Shown: positions 8,332 to 16,070 of the stretch, one piece after another
Numbering within the stretch: position 1 is the first letter of the stretch
How the letters are laid out: every line of letters starts with the position of its first letter
Source: Agrococcus baldri
GTDB taxonomy: Bacteria > Actinomycetota > Actinomycetes > Actinomycetales > Microbacteriaceae
Length of the DNA: 64,000 bases
Assembly: GCA_007988785.1 (NCBI GenBank)
Contig: BJUU01000002.1
Coordinates: forward strand, 235,267-299,266
Reading direction: 5' to 3'
Notes under the pieces: model-generated
What the model saw: only the letters and a program-made list of their open reading frames with translations
Told to the model about the DNA's origin: nothing
The model's database searches: none
Position numbers and translations under genes: made by a program

Positions 8332-9041
8332 CGCTGCTCCTGTTCCTGGTGGTCATCATGGTCATCGTGCTCGTCGACGGCGGCGTGCAGGCTCTCGCGC
8401 AGGCGGGCGATGTGCTCGCGCGCCACGCGCTCGGCCACCGCCCCGTCGCCGCTGCGGATCGCGTCGAGGATGGCTCGGTGCTCGGCGATCGCCTGCGGCA
8501 TGCCGCCCCCGCGCCGCGACGTCGTCGCCATCGCGAGCCGGATCTGACCCTGCAGGTGGTCGAGCGACCCGGCCAGGCTGGGGTTGCCCGCCGCCTCGCG
8601 GATGCGCTGGTGGAACTCGCCGTCGAGCTCTATGTGCCGAGCCCCGTCACCGGCCTCGACCGCGTGCCGGTGCTGCTCCCAGAGCTGCTCGAGGGCGTCG
8701 ACCCAGGCTTGATCGGCGCGCTCGGTCGCGCGGCGCACCGCCAGTCCCTCGAGCACCTCGCGGATGTCGTACAGCTGGACGAGCGCGGCGAGATCGATGT
8801 GGGAGACGACGGCACCGCGATTGGGCACGGCCTGCGCCAGCCCTTCGTGCTGGATGCGCGCGATCGCCTCGCGCGCCGGGCTGCGGCTGATCTCGAGCTG
8901 CCGAGCGATCTCCGGCACGGAGAGGCGCGTGCCGGGCGGCAGCTCGTGATTGAGGATCGCGTCGCGCAGCACGGTGTAGGCCTGCTCGGCCAGCCCGTCG
9001 CCTCGCGCGAGGCCTGCCGTGACCAGCGGCTGATCGACCAT
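8328..9041 (-). CDS. GntR-family (FadR/FCD type) transcriptional regulator
   Basis: 237-residue repressor. Residues about 15-80 form the winged helix-turn-helix (AYTVLRDAILNHELPPGTRL, ARQLEISRSPAREAI), followed by an all-helical FCD ligand domain containing the expected metal-binding D/H residues (ELDGEFHQRI, EHRAIL). The histidine/aspartate-rich tail HDDHDDH is unusual. The ATG at 9041 is preceded by AGGAGG with good spacing. It heads the minus-strand operon and is divergent from the sugar ABC importer, with operator-like palindromes between them. It probably represses both directions until a sugar acid binds. Confidence 0.88.
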   Translation of the reverse strand: MVDQPLVTAGLARGDGLAEQAYTVLRDAILNHELPPGTRLSVPEIARQLEISRSPAREAIARIQHEGLAQAVPNRGAVVSHIDLAALVQLYDIREVLEGLAVRRATERADQAWVDALEQLWEQHRHAVEAGDGARHIELDGEFHQRIREAAGNPSLAGSLDHLQGQIRLAMATTSRRGGGMPQAIAEHRAILDAIRSGDGAVAERVAREHIARLRESLHAAVDEHDDHDDHQEQEQR

Positions 9042-9063
9042 GGTTGCCTCCTTGCTCTCCGTC

Positions 9064-9069
9064 AGATTA
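9064..9069 (-). promoter_or_regulatory. -10 box of the GntR operon
   Basis: TAATCT on the minus strand, about 22 bases before the ATG at 9041 with its ribosome site in between. It abuts the TTACATGTAA palindrome. Confidence 0.4.
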
Positions 9070-9076
9070 CATGTAA
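9067..9076. promoter_or_regulatory. Operator-like palindrome TTACATGTAA
   Basis: Perfect 10-base palindrome between the two divergent -10 boxes. Its size and position fit a GntR-family dimer site. Confidence 0.5.
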
Positions 9077-9096
9077 CATGCTGCATGCACAACGAA

Positions 9097-9112
9097 CGTG
9101 CATCGATGCACG
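9097..9112. promoter_or_regulatory. Operator-like 16-bp palindrome
   Basis: CGTGCATCGATGCACG, a perfect 16-base palindrome with central CG, lies just downstream of the predicted plus-strand transcription start. A CG-centred palindrome of this length is typical of LacI-family sites, but no LacI gene lies in the window. An ATGCAC/GTGCAT inverted pair (9085-9090 and 9098-9103) overlaps it. Confidence 0.5.
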
Positions 9113-9134
9113 CCGACACCGACGCGGGGATCCC

Positions 9135-10124
9135 ATGGCCGACCGACTGCAGGACGCCGAGAGCATCGAGCTCGCCGCCGTGCCGGTCGGGCCTGAGCGC
9201 CCGCACGAGGTTCGGCGTACCGGTCGGCGACGCGGCAGCCGCGTGGGTCGCAGCTCCGTCGCCCGCTTCGTGCCGTGGTGGTTCGCAGCGCCGGCCGTCC
9301 TGCTGTTCGCGGTGCTGATGATCTGGCCGAGCGTCGACGGTGTCATCCTGGCCTTCCACGACTGGAACGGCGTCGACCCGCAGCGCGAGTTCGTCGGCCT
9401 CGAGAACCTCATCGAGGTGTTCACGCACCCGATGGCCTTCGGCGCCGTGCTCCGCACGCTCCTGATCGCCTTCACGCTGCTCGTGACCCGCAACGTGCTC
9501 GGCCTGCTGCTGGCCCTGGCCCTGAACACGTCGGTGAAGAGCCGCGTCCTGCTGCGCACCGTCTTCTTCGCGCCGGCCGTCATGTCGAGCGTCGTGCTCG
9601 GCTACACCTACAAGTTCATCTTCGGCTCCGACGGCCCGGTGAACCAGACGCTGCGAGCGCTCGGGGCAGAGAGCGTGCCCAACTGGCTCGGCGAGCCGAC
9701 GCTCGCGATCGGCGTGATCATCTTCGTCATCACCTGGCAGACCGTCGGCAGCGCGATGGTGATCTACCTCGCCGGGCTGCAGAGCATCCCGCAGGACGTG
9801 CTGGAGGCGGCGAGCATCGACGGCGCGGGTGCGTTCCGGCGCTTCTTCAGCGTCTCACTGCCCTATCTGGCGCCGGCGATCACCGTGAACATGGTGCTCA
9901 CGCTCATCACCGGGCTGCGCGTGTTCGACGACGTGTACGTGCTCACCGGCGGCGGGCCCGCGAACCAGACGCAGACCATCTCGACGCTGCTCGTGCAGGA
10001 GGCGTTCGCCTTCGGCGACTACGGCACCGCCGCGGCGCTCGCGGTCGTGCTGAGCGTCCTCATCGCGGCGCTCACGGCAGTGCAGTTCCGCTTCCTCAAG
10101 CGACAGCGGGGGCTCGGCTCGTGA
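9135..10124 (+). CDS. Carbohydrate ABC transporter permease (MalF/CUT1 type)
   Basis: 329-residue inner-membrane permease. A basic, cytoplasmic N-terminal 45 residues is followed by six predicted membrane segments, the first being WWFAAPAVLLFAVLMIWP. The EAA loop that docks on the ATPase is present (EAASIDGAGAFRRFFSVSLP). It is the first gene of the plus-strand operon and ends in a GTGA overlap with the second permease. The importer has two permeases and a lipoprotein receptor but no ATPase in the operon, so it presumably uses a shared MsiK-type ATPase encoded elsewhere, as is common for actinobacterial CUT1 systems. Confidence 0.9.
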   Translation: MADRLQDAESIELAAVPVGPERPHEVRRTGRRRGSRVGRSSVARFVPWWFAAPAVLLFAVLMIWPSVDGVILAFHDWNGVDPQREFVGLENLIEVFTHPMAFGAVLRTLLIAFTLLVTRNVLGLLLALALNTSVKSRVLLRTVFFAPAVMSSVVLGYTYKFIFGSDGPVNQTLRALGAESVPNWLGEPTLAIGVIIFVITWQTVGSAMVIYLAGLQSIPQDVLEAASIDGAGAFRRFFSVSLPYLAPAITVNMVLTLITGLRVFDDVYVLTGGGPANQTQTISTLLVQEAFAFGDYGTAAALAVVLSVLIAALTAVQFRFLKRQRGLGS

Positions 10125-10942
10125 ACCGCTACACCTGGCGCACCGGCACCCTCGAGGTGCTCATGATCGTGCTCGCGGCGGTCTTCGCCATCCCCTTCTA
10201 TGTCATCGTGAACGTCGCGTTCCAGGAGCCGCATTCGCAGCAGTCGGCAATGGTGCCCACGTTCCCGCCCAACCTCGAGTCGGTCGGCATCGCCTGGTTC
10301 GACGGCGGGCTGGGCGCGGCGCTCATCAACAGCGCGCTCGTCACCGTCGTCTCGAGCGTCATCGTCATCGCGGTGTCGTCGCTCGCGAGCTACTACATCG
10401 CCCGGGCGATGGGCGGACTCTCCCGCATGCTCTCCATCGCGTTCATCGGCGGGCTCATGCTGCCGCTCCAGCTCGCGACGCTGCCGCTCTACGTGATCGT
10501 GCGGAACCTGGGCCTGATGGGCACCATCTGGGGCCTCGTGCTCGTCTACTCAGCGCTGTTCCTCCCCTTCTCGATCTTCCTGTACACGATGTTCCTGCGG
10601 TCGGTGCCGATGGAGTTCGAGGAGAGCGCGCAGATCGACGGCTGCGGCCCGCTGACGACCTTCTGGCACGTCGTCTTCCCGCTCGTCCGTCCGGTCACGG
10701 TCACCGTGCTCATCCTCAACGGCATCGGCATGTACAACGACTTCTTCACGCCGCTGCTGTACCTCTCCGGCAGCGGGCAGCAGACCGTCACCGTGGCGAT
10801 CACATCGTTCGTGGGCGTGTACGTGACGCAATGGCCGGTCGTCTTCAGCGGCCTGCTGCTCGCGTCGATCCCCGTGCTCATCGCCTTCATCGCCGCCCAG
10901 AAGCAGATCATCGGCGGCTTCGCGGGCGGCCTCAAGGGCTGA
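10121..10942 (+). CDS. Carbohydrate ABC transporter permease (MalG/CUT1 type)
   Basis: 273-residue permease with six membrane segments and the EAA-type loop FEESAQIDGCGPLTTFWHVVFP. It starts with GTG overlapping the stop of the preceding permease (GTGA), which argues for coupled translation of the two subunits. The periplasmic loop after the first membrane segment and the C-terminal FIAAQKQIIGGFAGGLKG are typical of MalG-like partners. It pairs with the gene before it and the lipoprotein after it to import an oligosaccharide, probably the substrate of the two glycosidases downstream. Confidence 0.9.
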   Translation: MNRYTWRTGTLEVLMIVLAAVFAIPFYVIVNVAFQEPHSQQSAMVPTFPPNLESVGIAWFDGGLGAALINSALVTVVSSVIVIAVSSLASYYIARAMGGLSRMLSIAFIGGLMLPLQLATLPLYVIVRNLGLMGTIWGLVLVYSALFLPFSIFLYTMFLRSVPMEFEESAQIDGCGPLTTFWHVVFPLVRPVTVTVLILNGIGMYNDFFTPLLYLSGSGQQTVTVAITSFVGVYVTQWPVVFSGLLLASIPVLIAFIAAQKQIIGGFAGGLKG

Positions 10943-10980
10943 CCCGGCAATCCCATCCACACCAGCAAGGAGACGCGACA

Positions 10981-12270
10981 ATGAAGCGCAGCACCCTCAT
11001 CGCGATCGGCACCGTGGGCCTGATGGCCCTGGCCGGCTGCAGCACCACGCCGACGCCGCAGAGCGGCGACGGCTCCGACGGCCAGGACGACCAGGGCGGG
11101 CTCAGCGGCGAGCTCTCGTTCCTCTCGCCCTGGACGCAGGCGCAGACCGCGCCGATGATCGAGGCGTACGCCGAGGAGAACCCCGATGCCACGATCAACG
11201 TCACCTACATCGCCGGGAACGAGAACGCGCAGCAGCTGCTCGCGACCCAGCTCGCCGCCGGCAACGCGCCCGACGTCTTCTACCTGAACCCCGGTGCCGG
11301 TTCGCCGACCTCCGTCGGCGTGCTGGGTGAGGCCGGCTACCTCGCCGACCTGACCGAGCAGGAGTGGGCCGCCGACCTCGAGGAGCCCTACCGCTCCTTC
11401 CTCAGCCATGACGGCGCCGTCTACGCCTACCCGTCGACGATCTTCGGCATCGGCGCCATGTACAACCAGACGATGCTCGACGAGGCCGGGCTCGAGGCGC
11501 CGCAGACGTGGAGCGACCTGCTCGCCTTCTGCGGCGACGCCACCGAGGCGGGCCACCCGGCGTTCGTGCTCGGTGCGGGCGCCGTCTGGATCAACGCCGT
11601 CATCCCCTACGCCCTCGCGTCGACCCTCGTCGACAGCCAAGACCCCGACTTCGAGGCGGGCGTCGGCACCGAGACCGACTTCACCGACAGCGAGTGGGTG
11701 ACCGTGCTCGAGCAGTACGGCGAGATGGTCGAGGCCGGTTGCTTCCAGGAGAACCCGACGGGCACCGACGGCCCCTCGACGTGGGGCATCGCCGGTGCCG
11801 GCGAGGTCTTCGGGGTCGTCGCGCCGGGCGCTCTGCTCTCCGAGGTGCAGGCGGCAGCGGCCGAGGGCGCCGAGTTCATGATGCACGCGCTGCCCGCGAC
11901 CGACGACGCTTCCGAGACGACGATGCCCGTGAGCCTCTCGTCGACGCTGGGCGTCAACGCCGCCTCCGAGTCCCCCGAGCTCGCCCTCGACTTCGTCAAC
12001 TGGCTCTCGGCGAGCGAGCAGCTCGCGATGATCGCCTCCCTGCAGGCCGGCGCAGTGCCGACGATCGCGAGCGACGACTTCGAGGCTCCCGCGGCCATCG
12101 CGGTGGTCGAGGAGCTCTCCTCCGCCGGCCGCACGACGCCCGTGCCCGACCTGTCATGGCCGAACCCCGAGGTGCAGGCAGCGCTGCAGAGCGGTGCGCA
12201 GGGCATGCTGCTCGGATCGAGCACGCCCCAGCAGGTCACCGAGGCCATGCAGGCCGCGGCCACGCAGTGA
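10981..12270 (+). CDS. Extracellular sugar-binding lipoprotein of the CUT1 importer
   Basis: 429-residue solute-binding protein. The signal peptide ends in a lipobox (LMALAGC) with Cys20 as the lipidated residue, followed by a Ser/Gly/Asp-rich linker. The rest resembles SBP family 1 (GELSFLSPW start, AGNAPDVFYLNPG, YAYPSTIFGIGAMYNQTM). AAGGAG precedes the ATG. It would be anchored on the outer face of the membrane and deliver an oligosaccharide to the two permeases. The ligand is inferred from the neighbouring rhamnosidase and hexosaminidase and is not visible in the sequence. Confidence 0.9.
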   Translation: MKRSTLIAIGTVGLMALAGCSTTPTPQSGDGSDGQDDQGGLSGELSFLSPWTQAQTAPMIEAYAEENPDATINVTYIAGNENAQQLLATQLAAGNAPDVFYLNPGAGSPTSVGVLGEAGYLADLTEQEWAADLEEPYRSFLSHDGAVYAYPSTIFGIGAMYNQTMLDEAGLEAPQTWSDLLAFCGDATEAGHPAFVLGAGAVWINAVIPYALASTLVDSQDPDFEAGVGTETDFTDSEWVTVLEQYGEMVEAGCFQENPTGTDGPSTWGIAGAGEVFGVVAPGALLSEVQAAAAEGAEFMMHALPATDDASETTMPVSLSSTLGVNAASESPELALDFVNWLSASEQLAMIASLQAGAVPTIASDDFEAPAAIAVVEELSSAGRTTPVPDLSWPNPEVQAALQSGAQGMLLGSSTPQQVTEAMQAAATQ

Positions 12271-12327
12271 CAGAACCGGGTGGGGGGCCGTGCGCGGCTC
12301 CCCACCCGCATACCTCCGGAGGATGCG

Positions 12328-14514
12328 ATGACTGACCAGGTCGCAGCGGCCCCCGGGCCGCTGGATCCGATCTCGCTCGGCGCGGCGTGGATCACGAGTG
12401 CGGAGCACCGCGCGACGGGCGTGGCGCTCCCGGTGCTGGCGACGGTCGTCGACGTGCCTGCCGGCGTGCGGCTCGCGACGTTGCACATCGCCACGCTCGG
12501 CGTGCTGCGCGCGACGATCGACGGTCGTCCGGTCTCGTCCGATGTGCTCGAGCCGGGCTATGCCGACTGGCGGACCGAGGCGGAGCATGTCGTGTGGGAC
12601 GTGACGGCGCTCCTGCCGCCCGGCCGCCATGTGCTGCGACTGGATCTGGGCGGCGGCATGTATCGCTCGCTGCCGGACGAGCGTCGCTGGGTGAAGGTCA
12701 TCACTGATCTCGGCGATATCGCGGTTGCCGCCGCTCTGGAGCTCGACGGCGAACCGCACACCCTGACCGGCGGGGACTGGCGGGCGACGACCGGAGCGAC
12801 TCTCCACTCCGGTTTCATCGGGGGCGAGGACTACGACGCTCGGCTCGAGCCGAGCGCCTCGACTGACGGCATCGCGGCCTGGCCGCGGGCCGTACCGGCC
12901 GTCGTCCCCGCCGGCCTCAGGCTCGTGGCGAAGGCGACGCCACCCATCCGCGTCGTCGCCACGCTGCCCGCCGAGAGCATCACCCGCGTCGGCAAGGCGC
13001 TCGTCGTCGACTTCGGGCAGAACGCCGCCGGATGGCCGGTCATCGAACTGCCTGCCGACGCACATGTGCGCCTGCGCCCGGCCGAGCTGCTGCTCGAGGA
13101 CGGCGGCGTCGACGTCCGCACCGAGGGATGGGGGCCCGTCTTCCACACGGTCACCACGCAGCAGCCGATGACCTGGCGCCCGTCATACATGTACAACGGG
13201 CTTCGCTACCTCGAGGTGCTCGGGCTCGACGAGCTCGATCGGGACTCCGTGCAGCTCGAGGTGCTCGCGGCGGCCGTGCCGGACGCGAGCGGATTCACGT
13301 CCTCCGACGAGCGGCTCGACGCGATCTGGCGCATCACGCGCCATGCGATCCGCTCGAACATGTTCTCAGTGTTCACCGACTGTCCGCAGCGCGAGAAGCT
13401 CGGCTACCTCGAGCAGATCCACCTCCTGCACGACCTCCTCGTGCGCACGTACGCGTGCGAGCCCATCCTCGACCGGATGCTCGAGCTCGCGATCGGCGCG
13501 CAGCGCCCGGACGGCTCGATCGGGCTCTACGCGCCCGAGTGGCAGGAGTTCCCCGACCCGTGGCGCGGCGATCCGAACTGGGGCGGCACGGTCGTGCTGC
13601 TCGCGCACGCCCGCCATCGGGCGACCGGTGACACCGCGCCCCTCGCCCGATCCCTCGAGGCGATGCTGAGGTACACCGACTTCCTGCTCGCCGATCGCGA
13701 CCCCGACGGCATCGCCCGCTACGGCCTCGGCGACTTCAACGGCGCCTCGGTGCGGAAGTTCCGCAACGTGCCGCTCGTTTCGACCGCGACGCTGCACAAG
13801 CTGCTGCGACGCACGGCGGATGCGGCGTGCCTGCTGGGCGAGACCGCCACCGCCGAGCGGCTGCTGGCGGCAGCAGAGGAAGTCGCGATGGACTTCGCGC
13901 GCGAGTTCTGCGGCCGCGATGGCAGCATCGGCGGCAACGGCATAGCCGAGCTCGTCTTCGCCCTCGACGCCGGCCTGGCCCCGGCGGACACCATCGACCG
14001 CATCGACGAGCAGATCCGCGCTGCCGGGCACGTGCTGGATGTCGGCGAGGTCGCGATGGCCTTCCTCGTCGAGCAGCTCGCGACAGCCGGCAGGCACGAG
14101 ACCCTGCTCGGCATCACGCGCGTGACGGACGCACCGAGCTACGGCTACATGCTCGCGCACGGCGCCACGACGCTCACCGAGACCTGGGACGGGCCGACCT
14201 TCGGCTTCAGCCAGAACCACTTCATGAACGGCGCGATCGCCACCTGGTTCCACGAGCACATCGTGGGCATTCGACAGCGGGAGCGCACGATCGGGTGGGA
14301 GGCACCGCTCATCGCCCCCGCGCCCGTCGGGGATCTGACGCATGCGTCCGGCTGGTACGACGCGCCCGGCGGCCGCATCGCCGTCGAGTGGCGCATCGAC
14401 GCCGGCCGGTTCTGCCTCACCGGCACCGCACGGCAAGCGACCGTGCGGATGCCCTCCGGCGCCGAGCATGCCGTCACGGGAGCCTTCGACCTCCAGGAGC
14501 CGATCGACCGATGA
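12328..14514 (+). CDS. Alpha-L-rhamnosidase, GH78-like
   Basis: 728-residue glycoside hydrolase. The first 280 or so residues look like beta-sandwich domains (rhamnosidase N-terminal and concanavalin-like). The (alpha/alpha)6 barrel follows, with the family motif DCPQREKLGYLEQ from residue 351 and later TETWDGP and FSQNHFMNG, then a small C-terminal beta domain. The motif is a variant of the common DCPQRDERLGW form. No signal peptide is present, so it cleaves terminal L-rhamnose from imported oligosaccharides inside the cell. The ATG at 12328 has GGAGG upstream; the frame is open 16 codons further but without a ribosome site. It is followed by a four-base overlap with the GH20 gene. Confidence 0.83.
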   Translation: MTDQVAAAPGPLDPISLGAAWITSAEHRATGVALPVLATVVDVPAGVRLATLHIATLGVLRATIDGRPVSSDVLEPGYADWRTEAEHVVWDVTALLPPGRHVLRLDLGGGMYRSLPDERRWVKVITDLGDIAVAAALELDGEPHTLTGGDWRATTGATLHSGFIGGEDYDARLEPSASTDGIAAWPRAVPAVVPAGLRLVAKATPPIRVVATLPAESITRVGKALVVDFGQNAAGWPVIELPADAHVRLRPAELLLEDGGVDVRTEGWGPVFHTVTTQQPMTWRPSYMYNGLRYLEVLGLDELDRDSVQLEVLAAAVPDASGFTSSDERLDAIWRITRHAIRSNMFSVFTDCPQREKLGYLEQIHLLHDLLVRTYACEPILDRMLELAIGAQRPDGSIGLYAPEWQEFPDPWRGDPNWGGTVVLLAHARHRATGDTAPLARSLEAMLRYTDFLLADRDPDGIARYGLGDFNGASVRKFRNVPLVSTATLHKLLRRTADAACLLGETATAERLLAAAEEVAMDFAREFCGRDGSIGGNGIAELVFALDAGLAPADTIDRIDEQIRAAGHVLDVGEVAMAFLVEQLATAGRHETLLGITRVTDAPSYGYMLAHGATTLTETWDGPTFGFSQNHFMNGAIATWFHEHIVGIRQRERTIGWEAPLIAPAPVGDLTHASGWYDAPGGRIAVEWRIDAGRFCLTGTARQATVRMPSGAEHAVTGAFDLQEPIDR

Positions 14515-16070
14515 CCGTCATCCCATCCCCGTTGCACGCGCACACCGGCGCGACCGCGCTCGCGCTCGACGCGATCGCGCCACACGGCTTCGACGACGCG
14601 GCCGTCGAGCAGGTGTCGCGCTGGGCCCAGGTACACGCCGATGGCGTACCCATCGTGCTCCGCCGGCCGCAGCGAGACCCGGCAGCCGCTGCCGCGGAGC
14701 TCCCGGCCATGCACCCGAGCGGCGTGCCCGTGGACGAGCGCCACCGCATCCGCGTCGACGCCACCGGCATCGTCGTCGAGGCCGCCACCGATGCCGGCGC
14801 CTTCCGCGCCATGACGACGATCGCGCACAGCGCCGCCGTCGGCACCGTCGCGCACGGCACGATCGAGGACGCGCCGCGCTTCGGCTGGCGCGGCCTCTCG
14901 CTCGACGTCGCCCGCACGCCGATGCCCATCGAGGGCATCCGTGCGATCGTCGAGATCCTGGCGTCGCTGAAGCTCAACGTGCTGCACCTGCACCTCACCG
15001 ACGACCAGGGCTGGCGGCTGCCGATCGAGGGGCATCCCGAGCTGACCGAGGTGGGCGGTCCGATGGCGATGGCCGGCCGGCCCGGATTCGCCTACGGCGC
15101 TGCCGAGTACATCGAGCTCGAGGCCTGGGCTCGGGACCGGCACGTGTGGATCGTGCCCGAGATCGACATGCCCGGTCACGTGGGCGCGCTGCTCGCCGCG
15201 CGGCCCGATCTCGCCGCTGGCTCGGGCACCCCCGGCGAGTACGCATCGCGGCTGCATCTCGACCCAGACGACGACGCCGTCTACGAGCTGCTCGCCGACG
15301 TGCTCGAGGCGACGAGCCGACTGCATGCGAGCCCCTACCTGCACATCGGCGGCGACGAGGCCTTCGGCATGGACGATGCCGCCTACGCCGGCTTCCTGCA
15401 GCGTCTCATCGACCGGCTCGGCCTCGACCGGTCACGACTCATCGCCTGGCAGGAGGCCGCGCGCGGCGGGGCCGGCATCGAGACGCTGCAGGTGTGGCGC
15501 GACCTCGACCGAGAGGGCCTCGAGACCGACCCGGAGGCGCGCCGCAGGCTCGGTCTGCTGGCTGCCGCCGACCTCGACGTGCTCACCAGGCGCGGTCGCG
15601 AGGATGTCGCCCGCATCAGCGTCGAGGGCCGCGGCGTCATCCTCTCCCCGCTGCTCGTCGCCTACCTCGACCGGCCCTACGCCGACCGCGCCGCCGAGAC
15701 GGCCGGACTCTCGGGCATCGGCCTGCCCATCTACCTCCCCCGCACCGTGCGGCAGTCGTTCGAGTTCGCGATCGAGACGGTCGTGCCGGGGCTCGACCCG
15801 GCTGCGGTGCGCGGCGTCGAGGCGGCGCTCTGGACCGAGACGATCGCCGATGCCGAGACGGCAGAGCGGATGCTGCTCCCGCGCCTCGCGGGGATCGCCC
15901 AGCGGTCTTGGGAGCACGAGCCCGCGACCTGGGACGACCACGCGGCACGGCTGCGCGCCGTCGCCGACATCTGGGATCGGCGCGGATTCCGGCACCTGCG
16001 GAGCGAGCTCGTGCACGGCGCCCAGCAGCAGCCCGACTGCCCGGCCGACAAGAGCGAGGAGCGACCATGA
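14511..16070 (+). CDS. Beta-N-acetylhexosaminidase, GH20
   Basis: 519-residue family 20 glycosidase. An N-terminal GH20b alpha/beta domain (about 1-120) precedes a TIM barrel. Signature segments are LHLHLTDDQGWRLPIEG, VPEIDMPGHVGALLAA, the catalytic pair Asp282-Glu283 in HIGGDEAF, and ALWTETI near the end. The Asp-Glu pair supports substrate-assisted cleavage of terminal beta-GlcNAc or GalNAc. There is no signal peptide, so it works in the cytoplasm. It overlaps the rhamnosidase gene (ATGA) and the isomerase-like gene, so the three are coupled. The pairing with a rhamnosidase suggests substrates containing both rhamnose and an N-acetylhexosamine. Confidence 0.88.
   Translation: MTVIPSPLHAHTGATALALDAIAPHGFDDAAVEQVSRWAQVHADGVPIVLRRPQRDPAAAAAELPAMHPSGVPVDERHRIRVDATGIVVEAATDAGAFRAMTTIAHSAAVGTVAHGTIEDAPRFGWRGLSLDVARTPMPIEGIRAIVEILASLKLNVLHLHLTDDQGWRLPIEGHPELTEVGGPMAMAGRPGFAYGAAEYIELEAWARDRHVWIVPEIDMPGHVGALLAARPDLAAGSGTPGEYASRLHLDPDDDAVYELLADVLEATSRLHASPYLHIGGDEAFGMDDAAYAGFLQRLIDRLGLDRSRLIAWQEAARGGAGIETLQVWRDLDREGLETDPEARRRLGLLAAADLDVLTRRGREDVARISVEGRGVILSPLLVAYLDRPYADRAAETAGLSGIGLPIYLPRTVRQSFEFAIETVVPGLDPAAVRGVEAALWTETIADAETAERMLLPRLAGIAQRSWEHEPATWDDHAARLRAVADIWDRRGFRHLRSELVHGAQQQPDCPADKSEERP

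Larger units (their letters stand above)
9052..9079 (+). promoter_or_regulatory. Promoter of the sugar ABC/glycosidase operon
   Basis: Possible -35 TTGCTC (9052-9057), 16-base spacer, -10 TAACAT (9074-9079), giving a 5' leader of about 50 bases before the ATG at 9135. The -10 box lies partly inside palindrome TTACATGTAA, so binding there would block it. Confidence 0.4.
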
